64,000 bases of DNA from Aphelidium insulamus. Its lineage: Eukaryota; Aphelidiomycota; Aphelidea; Aphelidiaceae. The stretch is taken from positions 62,001 to 126,000 of the forward strand of contig JAZDSV010000032.1 of NCBI GenBank assembly GCA_036784855.1, written 5' to 3'. Under the pieces are notes generated by a model, which was not told the DNA's origin, made no database searches, and saw only the letters and a list, made by a program, of their open reading frames with translations. A program made the position numbers and the translations under genes. Every line of letters begins with the position of its first letter. Within the stretch, counting starts at the first letter, position 1. This document shows, piece after piece, positions 1-9,547 of this stretch.

Positions 1-651
1 ATCTCACACACGGATATTCCAGTGTGCCTCATCGCGCACATGATGACGTATCTCTACGATGACGAATTTCTGTTTGCGCCATTGGTTTCGCTAAACTTCC
101 TGCACTGTCACTGTCGCCCACGGCGTACAGCGCGTGTATCCACAGTCCACAAGCGATCCATTATGGGCTGCAATGTCGCGCCAACGCACCGAAATTGGCA
201 GAATGCGCCACCCGGAAAGGCAACCTGGGCGCCTTGAAGTGCATGCATGACTCTAGAGTCGTGGACTTTTCAGCTAGTGCAAAATGGACGTACTGCGCGG
301 CCAGTGCAAACCGCATAGATGTGCTCCGGTGGCTCATTGATGTACGCGCACCGTGGCACGAGAGAATATGCGATTTGATCGCGGCACCACTCGACCGATA
401 GACATATTGATGCTGGCTCACGAGCGCGACATGGCACTGGATGCTCGGGCGTTCGCAGCTTGCGGACTATGAAGTACTTGCTCCAGGCAGGGTGCCCGCT
501 AACCGTGGCGTGCATGTCGCGGGCGGGCAGGAAGGGCCGCATGCACGTATTAAAGTGGCTGTATGAACAAGACTGTCCCGTGCGATCAGTCAACTTGTCT
601 CACTCTCCTCCAGACGTCAAGCAGTGGGCATCAGCGATGGGCATCATATGA
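1..651 (+). pseudogene. Broken F-box/ankyrin-repeat gene, 5' end cut by window edge
   Basis: The first ~110 nt read in frame 1 as an F-box-like stretch (DIPVCLIAHMMTYL, then DDEFLFAPLVS). From about 190 the frame changes and reads ankyrin-type repeats of the 'GNLxALKxMHD / RIDVLRWLIDVRAPWHE' style. A third frame from about 460 gives KYLLQAGCPL and GRMHVLKWLYEQDCPV, ending at a stop at 649-651. Ankyrin proteins with 'VLKWLxExGCPW' repeats form large, fast-evolving families in many protists and early fungi. No short intron with good splice sites joins the frames, and in-frame stops lie between repeats, so I read this as a decayed member of such a family. Whether the missing 5' part is intact cannot be seen. 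Alternative: an assembly with several indels. Confidence 0.55.
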
Positions 652-688
652 ACACACGGAAGACACCTTTATCATGTCACTGCACAAT

Positions 689-1940
689 TCAGCAGACAAA
701 CTGCGCCGGCGGCAGGGCCAGTTTCGACAATCGAGCCACCATCCCAGCCAACTGCACCAGCGTCTGATTGCCCTCCAGTATGCGCATGTTGGTGAATCCG
801 ATTTCCTGCAGTGTTAAATGATGCAATGAATATACAAATGTGCACGTGATACGTACCTTGATGAATTCCAGCTTGACGTGTTCGGGCATGTCATTATAGA
901 ACTTGGTCACGCGGAATATTGTGCTCATGATGTCAACGGGACTGTAGCCCAGACGCCAGATCTCGTTCAGTATGTCCATGGCGGGGTCGACACGTCCACC
1001 CAGACAGTGCTCGATGAGGGACTGCAGCAATTTTGGGTGCGGCTGGTCGCACACCTTGAACACGTTGGCCTCGTTGACCATTGTGAATCCAGAGTAGGTG
1101 GACTGGAGATTGTTGATAGCCTGTCGCATATCTCCCTCTGCCGTGAATATAAGCGCCTCCAGACCTTCGGGAATGTGCGGCACCTGTAAGAAATAGTTAG
1201 ACACGAACGCGAAACGCGAAATAGTTAGAAGAGAACACGAACGTTCTCCATTTGACAGATTTCGAGCAGGCGCTTGAGGAGTTGCTTGTCAGACAGACGC
1301 CCAAAGCGCAGAATGGCACATCGACTCTGAATCGGTTCGATAATCTTGTTGGACATGTTGCACGCCAATGCAAAGCGCGTGGTGGATGAGTAAATCTCCA
1401 TGGTGCGCCGCAGTGCTTGCTGTGCCCCGGGTGTCATGCTGTCCGCCTCATCCAGTATGATAATCTTCTGGCGCCCCGGTGGCAGTGTGACTTTCTTCTG
1501 CGCAAACATCTTGATCTTGTTGCGCACCACATCGATGCCGCGGTCGTCGGAGGCATTGAGCTCCAGCACGGCCTCCTTGTATGCGTCGCCAAGGAGTTCA
1601 TGCGCCAGACACGAGATAGTGGTGGTCTTTCCAATGCCGGGCGGGCCCTTCCAAGCGGTCAGTATATACAGAGAGCCCGTAATACGCTTGCCATCAAACG
1701 TACCGCCAGGACAATGTTGGGCATGTTGCCAGACTCGGCAATGACGCGCAGTCGTTCCACGGCATCCTCATTGCCCACGACATCCGCCAGCGTGGTCGGC
1801 CTGTACTTTTCCACCCTTAACAGGAGAGATTAATGGTGTAAGGGTATCGCGTGTAGAGCAGATGCAACTCACCAGGGCAAATGTGAGGGCGGGGCGGTGG
1901 CGGACGAGGCATTGCCGGCTCCGACAGCAGTTATTGTCAT
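689..1940 (-). CDS. RFC4: Replication factor C small subunit (yeast Rfc4 / human RFC2)
   Basis: Clamp-loader AAA+ subunit that helps load PCNA onto primed DNA. Five exons on the minus strand start at the ATG at 1940; exon 2 gives the diagnostic LPWVEKYRP. Walker A is [10 protein letters not shown], rebuilt across an intron. Walker B is [10 protein letters not shown] and the RFC-specific SRC motif is [11 protein letters not shown]. The C-terminal part contains [16 protein letters not shown] and LEFIKEIGF, the latter also rebuilt across an intron. The LEFIKEIG(F/Y)T stretch places it in the Rfc4/RFC2 group rather than Rfc2, Rfc3 or Rfc5. Four introns of about 50-60 nt begin GTGAGT, GTACGT, GTTCGT and GTACGT. 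Length (~340 aa) fits the family. The N-terminus is a short Ala/Pro-rich leader. The frame is intact. Confidence 0.93.
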
Positions 1941-2217
1941 ATTGTGCGATGAATGAAGTGTGTGATTAAGAGCAAGTATTTACTCTAGCTTGCTGTTAAA
2001 TTGCTTAACTATGTCCTGGTGTGAAATGCTGCATTAAGGTGAAATGTATTATAACATTATTACAAGCGATCATGCGGCTGCTGTGGTATACAACGGCACT
2101 GAGTATGTCGGGTGAACCAAACTTAATAAGCTGCAGCCAATTTGGAGGAAAGGCGGCGTAAGTGCGTACATATTAACATAATAACTTTTACTTGTGGCCA
2201 AGCACAGCGATAGCGCT
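1941..2217. other. Intergenic between RFC4 start and H2A 3' end
   Basis: AT-rich spacer holding the RFC4 upstream region on its left and the H2A downstream region on its right. No ORF of note, tRNA or repeat was recognised. Confidence 0.5.
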
Positions 2218-2242
2218 TGGGGTGGTGTTTAAAAACACCATT
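2218..2242 (-). terminator. Histone-type 3' stem-loop element after H2A
   Basis: On the minus strand this reads AAT + GGTGTTTTTAAACACC + ACCCCA. It forms a 6-bp stem GGTGTT/AACACC with loop TTTA, followed by ACCCCA. It starts 38 nt after the H2A stop, with the hairpin itself 41 nt after it. The same 25 nt occur after H2B. Shape, distance and the A-rich 5' / ACC(C)CA 3' flanks match the replication-dependent histone mRNA hairpin bound by SLBP. The fourth base pair is G-C rather than the usual pyrimidine-purine. Confidence 0.7.
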
Positions 2243-2279
2243 GAATAGTTTAAGTAGACTCCACAAGAATATCCAACAT

Positions 2280-2673
2280 TTAGTGTTCCTGGCTAGCACC
2301 CTTCTTGGACTTTTGCGGCAACAGCACCGAGTGAATGTTGGGCAGCACACCACCCTGGGCAATGGTGACACCTCCCAGCAGCTTGTTCAACTCCTCGTCG
2401 TTGCGGATGGCCAGCTGCAAGTGACGCGGAATGATACGGGTCTTCTTGTTGTCACGCGCGGCGTTACCGGCCAACTCGAGAATTTCAGCAGTCAGGTACT
2501 CCAGGATCGGCGGCGGCCAGGTACACGGGGGCGCCGGCACCAATGCGCTTGGCGTAGCTGCCCTTGCGCAGTTTGCGGTGAATGCGGCCCACGGGGAACT
2601 GCAGACCGGCCTTGGACGAGCGGGACTTGGTAGCCTTGGCGGCGGGTGCAGCGGCGTTCTTTCCTCCAGCCAT
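2280..2673 (-). CDS. HTA1: Histone H2A (frame broken by a net +1 shift)
   Basis: Core nucleosomal histone. The first part reads [20 protein letters not shown], then [20 protein letters not shown] and [10 protein letters not shown]. After VYLAA the frame shifts, and the rest reads [40 protein letters not shown] and [20 protein letters not shown]. At the junction (2504-2517) the minus strand has GCCGCCGCCGATC where a canonical H2A needs four fewer bases, so the span is 3n+1 nt. Everything on both sides is near-perfect H2A, so a sequencing or assembly error in a GCC run, or a very recent mutation, is more likely than an old pseudogene. The C-terminus ends ASQEH: it keeps the SQE phosphorylation site of fungal H2A but ends in His instead of a hydrophobic residue. 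It is divergent from H2B and shares its promoter. Confidence 0.9.
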
Positions 2674-2750
2674 TGTAAAAGTAGATGTAGATGTATAAGT
2701 GAGAGTCGATATAACACACAGACAGTCAGTGCAGAGAAAACCAACAGCAA

Positions 2751-2870
2751 TCAATCGCCCAATTTATAGGCGCGACCGATGTCAAGGCCAATCCGGCGCA
2801 ACCGAAACGCCGCCGCCACAACAAACGGATTGGCTTTGACACTGGTCGCGCCTATAAATTGGGCGCTTGA
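2751..2870. promoter_or_regulatory. Bidirectional H2A/H2B promoter with 44-nt inverted repeat
   Basis: Left arm 2751-2794 and right arm 2827-2870 are reverse complements with about four mismatches over 44 nt. Each arm holds a TATA box (TATAAATT, minus strand 2761-2768, plus strand 2853-2860), a GCGCGACC/GGTCGCGC block, and a CCAAT box (CCAATCC) about 30 nt further in. Thus each gene has an equivalent CCAAT - GC block - TATA order, with the TATA box roughly 80-90 nt upstream of its ATG. The arrangement explains equal, co-ordinated expression of the two histones. Functional assignment is inferred. Confidence 0.75.
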
Positions 2871-2939
2871 TTGCCCGCTGTTACGCCACCTACCCCGCCT
2901 TCTACAGTTTATTACACAGACAGTCACTCAACTCTTAAT

Positions 2940-3323
2940 ATGCCGCCCAAAGCCGAAGCCGCCAAGAAGCCCGCCTCCAAGCAGCCCGCGGGCAAGAAGC
3001 CCAAGGTCGTCGACGCCAGCAAGAAGAAAAAGTCTGCCCGCAAGGAGACCTACAACACGTACATCTACCGCGTGCTGCGCCAGGTGCACCCCGACGTCGG
3101 CATCAGCAACAAGGCCATGTCTATTCTCAACTCGTTTGTCAATGACATCTTCGGCCGTATTGCCGGTGAGGCGTCCAAGCTTGCTGCCTACAACAAGAAG
3201 TCGACCATTGCGTCCCGCGAGATCCAGACCGCCGTCCGTCTGCTGCTCCCAGGTGAACTGGCCAAGCACGCCGTGTCCGAGGGCACCAAGGCCGTGACCA
3301 AGTACACGTCGACTGCTCAGTAA
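2940..3323 (+). CDS. HTB1: Histone H2B
   Basis: Intron-less core histone gene of 127 codons. The N-terminal tail is Lys/Ala/Pro-rich ([16 protein letters not shown]). The fold is canonical: [60 protein letters not shown]. The C-terminal helix is [18 protein letters not shown]; the Lys in AVTKYTS is the conserved ubiquitination site. The ATG was chosen because it begins the standard MPPK tail; an earlier in-frame ATG at 2871 would add an unrelated leader lying in the promoter. It is divergently transcribed from H2A from the shared inverted-repeat promoter and is followed 44 nt after the stop by the same hairpin element as H2A. Frame intact. Confidence 0.97.
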   Translation: MPPKAEAAKKPASKQPAGKKPKVVDASKKKKSARKETYNTYIYRVLRQVHPDVGISNKAMSILNSFVNDIFGRIAGEASKLAAYNKKSTIASREIQTAVRLLLPGELAKHAVSEGTKAVTKYTSTAQ

Positions 3324-3364
3324 ATAGCTTGTGGCATTACATGCATATGTGTTGGACATATTCA

Positions 3365-3389
3365 AATGGTGTTTTTAAACACCACCCCA
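3365..3389 (+). terminator. Histone-type 3' stem-loop element after H2B
   Basis: Same 25 nt as after H2A. The hairpin GGTGTTTTTAAACACC lies at 3368-3383, 44 nt after the stop, and is followed by ACCCCA. A few bases further both genes have TCGCTG(C/T)G followed by CTTG (3392-3405 here), a possible counterpart of a downstream cleavage signal. Fungi are generally described as lacking this system, so an alternative role as an ordinary terminator or mRNA-stability hairpin must be kept open. Confidence 0.7.
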
Positions 3390-3539
3390 TTCTCGCTGCG
3401 ACTTGAATGGCTACATGTCATGTATGATATAGAGAGATGCATTTGACTACTGCAGACCTAGATAGATCTCAACGATATTACATACAGCTTTAACCAGTTA
3501 ACACTCACTTCAACAACTTGATTGTAACACACAACTCTA

Positions 3540-5839
3540 ATGACATCGCAGCGCCCCTCCGAAAAGGCTTCGGCATGGTCCACCCTGCTTGGCGTGGAAG
3601 ACTCCCTTGACAGCCTGCTCATTGACGACGAGGTAAATGCACTGCCTGTTCGCCAGTCGCCTACAGTCCCTCGTCGCGGCACTTCTCAGGTGGGTTATCT
3701 GCCTACCACCTCCCACTGTTGTAATGAAAAACCCTGTGGCAGCACCCATCCAAGCCCGACTCCCGTCGGACCTCACAGTTGACCGCGCCATCCGACACTG
3801 TGTCGTCCTATGCATCAGCCAGGTCCTCTTTCGATTCGCCCCCTTCTCGGCGCAATACTGCGTTTGCGGAGCGACATATCGCCACTGTTACCTCTCGCCG
3901 ACAAAACTCTGCATCACAGTCCACGCTGGAAACTCTCGCTTCGCACCGCTTTGACCTGTCATCCATCCGACCAGAATCCATGATTGTCCCACCACAGGTT
4001 CAACCGCCAATTGGAAGTTCCACAACTGTGTTTGCCACAAGGCGAAGCCAAGAACTACATCAGGCTAGCCGTGGCGATGTCGATGATGCCGACGACGATT
4101 TTGCCGACATTGAAGCGCTCGCCGATGAATCCGAGAACCTTCGAAAACCGCTGAGGTTTCCCAGCGCTGCGCTGCCGGCACTTATTAGCCACTCTGCGGC
4201 TGTTGATACCGCCGTGACTTCGCCGAGTCCAGCATCGCAAAAGCTGTCGCGTACAAGCTTACACGAGGGACAATTACAGATGTCACTTAAACGGTCGGCG
4301 GACGCAATCAACGCCAGCGGAGGAGGAGTGAAGCGCTCATCTGAAGGAAGTATTGCCGACCTGTCGCCACCCATTGCTGTCAAAGCGACCGTAGAACTGC
4401 TATCCGAGGCTAGCTCCAAGTCACTGGTGTCGATGCCGTCCAAATCCTCGTCATTGGACTTGTTTTTGAATTTACCCGGGAATAAGAATTTTGCAAAGAA
4501 GGGCGACAAGCTCAATTTGTCACTGGACGAACTTGAAGATCTGGAGACATTCTTGAATGATGAAGTCGATGGTGGCGAAAAAAAGCGCGCAGCTTTAAAT
4601 TCGGAATTGTCAGCAGCAAATTTTGAGCAACCAGTTTTGACGGCAGTCACTGAACACCAGAATACTCAAACTACAGCTGAATCGACATTGCTGGGCCCGC
4701 CTGTCAACATTGCGTACGATGCCGTGAAATTGGATCTCGGGTTAGTTTGAGTTATTCATAAGCTGGTGGCTCAGCAGCTATAGGCACCCCTCAGTGCATG
4801 GCATCGAGTCAATTAGGGCGCATCTGTCCGCCAGTATGTACACGTTGCTCTCACTAACTTTAGCTGGTTGTTCACTGGTTACTATTCCGACGGAGCTGGC
4901 TCGCATTCCTACATTATTGCACTTGAATTTGAGCAGCAATCTTTTACGAGAAATCCCGGCCTTTCTGTCCGGAATGGATAGCCTCCAGACCTTGGACTGT
5001 TCTCATAATGAAATATCATCCATTGACCCGGGCATTGGCGGGGCATCCAACCTCAAGTCGCTCCGACTAGCGGTCAACTGTTTGACATCAGAAGCTATCA
5101 GGGCGATAGACTGGAGATTATTTGTCAATTTGCGTCAGCTTGATTTGGGGTGAGAGTGCGCTAGTAGTATGTATTCTCACTTACCCGTACAGAGCCAACA
5201 AACTTGCGGATATATTAGCTTTGCGTGACATGAGATCGTTGGAAAGTTTGGATATCAGTTTCAACACTCTTGCACGCAACGGCGTCGATCTCACACGGCT
5301 TCCTTCGTTGCGAAAGGTTTCTGACGTTGATCTCATGGATCTTTTAACTTCGAGTGCAGTTGCGTATGCAGCAGTGTTCGCTGACGGCATGGCCCCGTGG
5401 AGTAGATGCTTTGCGGTATCTTGAAGTACTTGATTTATCCGCCAACGCCATCCAAGTCGTACCTGCCGCGCTGGAAAAGTTGCAAAGTTTGCGAGAACTG
5501 ATACTCTGGCACAATATTATATCGGCCCTCCCTGAATCATTATGCTCTTGCTCCCAACTAGAACTTTTGGATATCAGACAGGTATTAAAACATTGTCTTC
5601 CATTCATAATGAACTGACGTTTATCACACAGAACCCAATAACACGACTTCCATCAGGTATCGTCAGAGTTTTTGCTTTCAACTTGACATTGTATTGCAGG
5701 AATTCATTACTTATCCAGCATGGGCCAATTTTTGCTCGATGCTGACAAGTCATCCCCGATTGTATGGCCACCGCGTAGAGTATGCCAGGCTGGCTGGCAG
5801 TCGATGGCGGATTTCAGCGCCAGTAATTGCGTGAAATAG
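3540..5839 (+). CDS. Leucine-rich-repeat protein with low-complexity N-terminus
   Basis: Seven exons. Exon 1 starts MTSQRPSEKASAW and joins a Ser/Thr-rich, probably disordered ~330-residue region with acidic patches (GDVDDADDDFADIEALADES, LSLDELEDLETFLNDEVDG). From 4745 the protein has typical leucine-rich repeats: LLSLTLAGCSLVTIPTELAR, TLLHLNLSSNLLREIPAFLS, LQTLDCSHNEISSIDPGIGG, SLESLDISFNTLARNGVDLT, YLEVLDLSANAIQVVPAALE and SLRELILWHNIISALPESLC. It then ends NPITRLPSGI ... NCVK. The consensus LxxLxLxxNxLxxLP fits the SDS22/RSU1-like or small-GTPase-linked class, so a protein-interaction scaffold is likely. I do not recognise an orthologue. Introns start GTGGGT, GTTAGT, GTGAGA, GTTTCT, GTATTA and GTATCG; the last exons are small and less certain. 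Confidence 0.75.
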
Positions 5840-5876
5840 AATTTGCAAAGAGTTTAAGCATCCCATCACGTACAAA

Positions 5877-6221
5877 ATGGCTAGCAGGGCAAAGAAGGCT
5901 TTGACAGTGCTGGCGCCGCTGGTGGTCGGCTACGCGTTAATGAAGCTGCTTACGCCCAGTATTCCCGTAGTGCATGATGCGTCGCCCGGTGGATCCATGT
6001 CGCAACACGCGCGAAACGGCGGTAAGCGGCCTGCGATGGCTGCGGACGCGCCGCCTTCCACGTCCCTGCTACTCCCGTCCACTCTACCGCCCCTGGAAGA
6101 GATTCGGCGGCAGAGCGCGTCTCCTGACCCCATCAAGACGCTGGAATCATCTGTAAAGGACATGCTGCAACAAAATCTGCAGTCATCTCGACCAGCCTGG
6201 GACGTGCGACCGCCAAAGTAG
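5877..6221 (+). CDS. Small single-pass membrane protein, unknown
   Basis: Single-exon ORF of 114 codons. The N-terminus MASRAKKALTVLAPLVVGYA continues as a hydrophobic helix (residues ~7-26) preceded by basic residues, as in inner-mitochondrial or ER tail/signal anchors. The rest is hydrophilic: Pro/Ser-rich, with a C-terminal predicted helix (DPIKTLESSVKDMLQQNLQS). It lies 37 nt after the LRR gene and is convergent with the antiporter gene, whose stop is 38 nt away. The coding frame has no competing long ORF that looks real. The size and layout resemble small mitochondrial assembly factors, but no family signature was recognised. Confidence 0.55.
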   Translation: MASRAKKALTVLAPLVVGYALMKLLTPSIPVVHDASPGGSMSQHARNGGKRPAMAADAPPSTSLLLPSTLPPLEEIRRQSASPDPIKTLESSVKDMLQQNLQSSRPAWDVRPPK

Positions 6222-6259
6222 AATAGAATTTTTGCAATGTGCATGTATATTGATGACTA

Positions 6260-9240
6260 TTAACTGACTGCCACGACGGCGCCGAGCGTTGCCTCGAAGT
6301 CTCCAATGCCACTGGGTGGTGAGAGCTCCGGTGCAGCGAGCGGCATTACAATGTCGAATGTTCGAGATAGAGTGGATGTAGCAGTTGGCGCAATATCTGC
6401 GGCTCGTGAATGCCCCAGCGATACCTGGCTGTGTTGGCGTGCCTGGCGCCTAAACGAGTTTGATAAAACTTCGTTACCGCTGGGCAGGGGAGCGGTGGGT
6501 GACGTCGTCGAGCCATCGGGTGATGTGTGTTGACTTGTTGAAAAATACTCCAGCTCTTCGGCACTAGCTCCGTCGTCATCCCCGTGTCCGTGCTTGCCGG
6601 CGCCAGATAGCGAACTGCGCGCACTTTGCCGGGATATCAGGATATTGGCGACTTTCCACGTGAACGGTGTCATCATCAGGCTGACGCTGGTTATACCCAC
6701 CATAACGTAGTAGGTCTCCTTCTGCACGATGCCAAGTGATTTCGCGCGGCTCGCTAGCACAAACGCAAACTCGCTGATTTGCGACAACCCGATGCCGATC
6801 ATTGCCGCAACCGGGGCTTCCACTCCAAGCATCAAGTTTAGTGCGACGTACGCAATTATCGTTTTGAATCCCATTATAGTGAATGTCATGAGAAGCATAA
6901 GTGGCGCCTGGTTCAGCAGAAAGTGCGGATAAATGTGCAAGCCGATTGACGCAAAAAACAAGCAGCCAAACAGGTCACGCACAGACTCAATCCGATGAAA
7001 TATACCGGGGTCCATCGGTACCTGTCTGCTATTCAGAACCAGGCCTGCCACAAAACAGCCGACTTCAATGGAGATACCAAAGTAGTCTGCTGCCTGAGTG
7101 AGGTCAGATGACGCAAGTGTGCATAAAAGGGCACATTCACTTGCCAGCAGGAACAGAAAGCACACGGCGATCGACACCATGAAACTCAGCTCCTTGTTGC
7201 CGCGTGCATTAACAGCATTCATAATCCATCCCATCGCAATCTTCTTGATCGCCCAGCTGGCAAAGCCGAAAGCCGACATTCGCCAGACAACAGTCCCCAA
7301 CTGCACCATCGTCATCCACGACGTTGCGCCAGCCTGACCGCTATGTATCGCCAATATAGGTAGTACAGCCAGAAGCAGGCCAAGGCCGAGATCTTGCATT
7401 ATCAGTATGCCGAGCATGCCTCGTCCGTAACTGGTGTCCAGCGATCCATCGTTCCCAGCGCACTGAAGCACCACCGCCGTCGAAGACAGTGAAATCGTGG
7501 CACCAAGAAATATAGACTGGTTCCAGCTGAAGGAGAAAAACCGTGTTATCACCGCAAAAGCTGCAGTTGTAAGGAACATTGTCAGAATGCCGCCCAGCAG
7601 CGTTATGCGCCAGTTCTTCTTTACTTTTTCGAAAGAGAACTCGAGTCCAAGTACAAACAGAATAAACAACACACCAAACTGTGCTAACGTCTCAATTTGT
7701 ATCAATGACTGCAGATCGTGTGAGTGACGATAAAAACACGATAGTGTGCAGATACCCTAATGCGGTTGAATTGCGTCGGCCCAAGTACGATTCCGGACAA
7801 AATATACCCAAAGAATGGCGGCAACCTGACCAGGCAGAACAAGTAGCCAAAGAGCGATGAGGCAATAGTGAGAAATATTATGTCGTGGAACAATTTGGCG
7901 TCCTCCACGTGAGCAGTCGGGTCGTTGGAGCGCGACAACACGTATTGATTATTCTCGGCGTCTACCAGCGTGCTGGCAGTCTTCTTTGGCGGGTCCAACT
8001 GGTCTCGCGACTTTGGAAACATTGAAACCCGTGAGTTAATTTCCTTCTTCACATCTGAGATTGTCAGATTTTTGCGCCGTTCCCGAAAGTCAGCCAAGGG
8101 AGAACTGCCCGTGTCGTACAAATCGTCATCCGGCGGCAATGAGGATAGTTCGGTGTCACCATATTCCTCCGCTAGCTTCATCACGGTCTCGAGGCTTCCC
8201 TTTTCATTCCCAGGAATCAAGTGTTCTTTCTCTCGACTGTGAATCTGTTCTTCCAACTGCTCCACGGTGCCCTCGACACCTTTAACAAACTCGTTGACGA
8301 TGAAGGCGTCATCATCTGTCGGACGCGCATCACTGCCGACGCCATTTCCGTCAGTAGTCAGGTTGCTGCCGACTTGGCCACTGGGCTGCTGTATCGCTGG
8401 CGATGAAATTAACTTGCCCAGCAAAAGATTTGCCTTGGCAGTGTCTTGCTGCGATAATTGCTGTGCATCATAGGTCATGGACTGCAGTTCGTGCATGACC
8501 ACCTCGCTAATGACACGGAGCTTGTCGAATGCTTCACGCCACGACTGTTCATGCACGACGTCAAAAGTCAGGCGATGTCTGTCCAGTGGCAACTGACTGG
8601 TGGCCAACACTTCCTGCAGACTGATATTCGTCATCAGTCGGCCATCGTCGCCAGTGTATTCCACCGACAGTATGCCACGCGTCACATCCTCCGCCATCAC
8701 TTCGTTCAGGGCGTCGACGCAAAAGTTTACCGTGCGAATAAGCTGCATCAACTGTTGCAGTTCCATATCCACGACGGCCAGGCGCGCCGACATATCAGTG
8801 GGCAGCTCTTCATCCGCAGCGGCATCATCAGTGATATCGTCCTGCGAGGCGGGATCCGTGTCAATGGTGTCCTTGTTGCTGATGTGCTGCTTGGCGCGGA
8901 GAAGCACGGCAACTATCCGATTCAACTGGCGAGTGATTTCCTGATATCGCCTCGGAGTGGCCAGCTGATGCGGTAGTTGAGCATCCTCGGGCGCAGGTGC
9001 CGCCGCAGCTTTGCCGCCCTTCTTTGCCCCCTTGTCCTTTTGTTCAAATAGACGTCGAAATTTGCTGGCCTTTGAGGCGCCGATGTCACCGTCTGCCGCT
9101 TGCTGCTGCTCGGCACCGCCAACAGCTGGAGCGTACACCTGTTTCTGCTGCTGTTTTGGCGGTGGCACGGAAAACCCCACCTGCACTGCCAGTAGACAGT
9201 ACAGTAGCAACACGCAGGTTGCACGTGCTTGATTGCGCAT
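6260..9240 (-). CDS. K+/H+ antiporter of the CPA2 family, TMCO3/KEA type
   Basis: Monovalent cation:proton antiporter. The start at 9240 gives a signal peptide (MRNQARATCVLLLYCLLAVQ) followed by a ~450-residue luminal coiled/Gln-rich region, then the CPA2 membrane domain beginning LFHDIIFLTIASSLFGYLFC and PPFFGYILSGIVLGP. Typical blocks follow: QFGVLFILFVLGLEFS, GATISLSSTAVVLQ, GRGMLGILIMQDLGLGLLLA, LFFASIGLHIYP and GIGLSQISEFAFVLASRAKS. The N-terminal extracellular domain plus exchanger is the TMCO3 layout of animals and basal fungi. One GT-AG intron interrupts TQFNRIR/SLIQIE. A second, GC-AG intron (7094-7144, 51 nt, donor GCAAGT) is hidden because it is in frame; removing it gives FLFLLAADYFGISIEVG, which restores family spacing. 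The C-tail is Ser/Thr-rich. A further upstream ATG (9333) would bury the signal peptide. Confidence 0.88.
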
Positions 9241-9547
9241 GAACAAATCGCACTTTGACAGAGTGCGAATTTGCTTCTTCCGCCGTACTCTTCCGCCTAT
9301 TCTTCTTCCGCACTGGCGTACAAAACCACTCAAAGAGTGACTTACGATGAATTTATGACAAATGGACCGTTAATATCAATCACAGTAAATTCTAAACTGT
9401 AACTATTAATTGCCGCCTTGCGCGAAGAGGCTGAGAAGGAAAAGAAAAATTCAGGAATTAAGAAAAATAGCCTTAACCGAAAAGCGTTAGGTTGGGAAAA
9501 CTTTTTACATTGCACAGTACCACAGCTACCACAACACATAACGCGAA

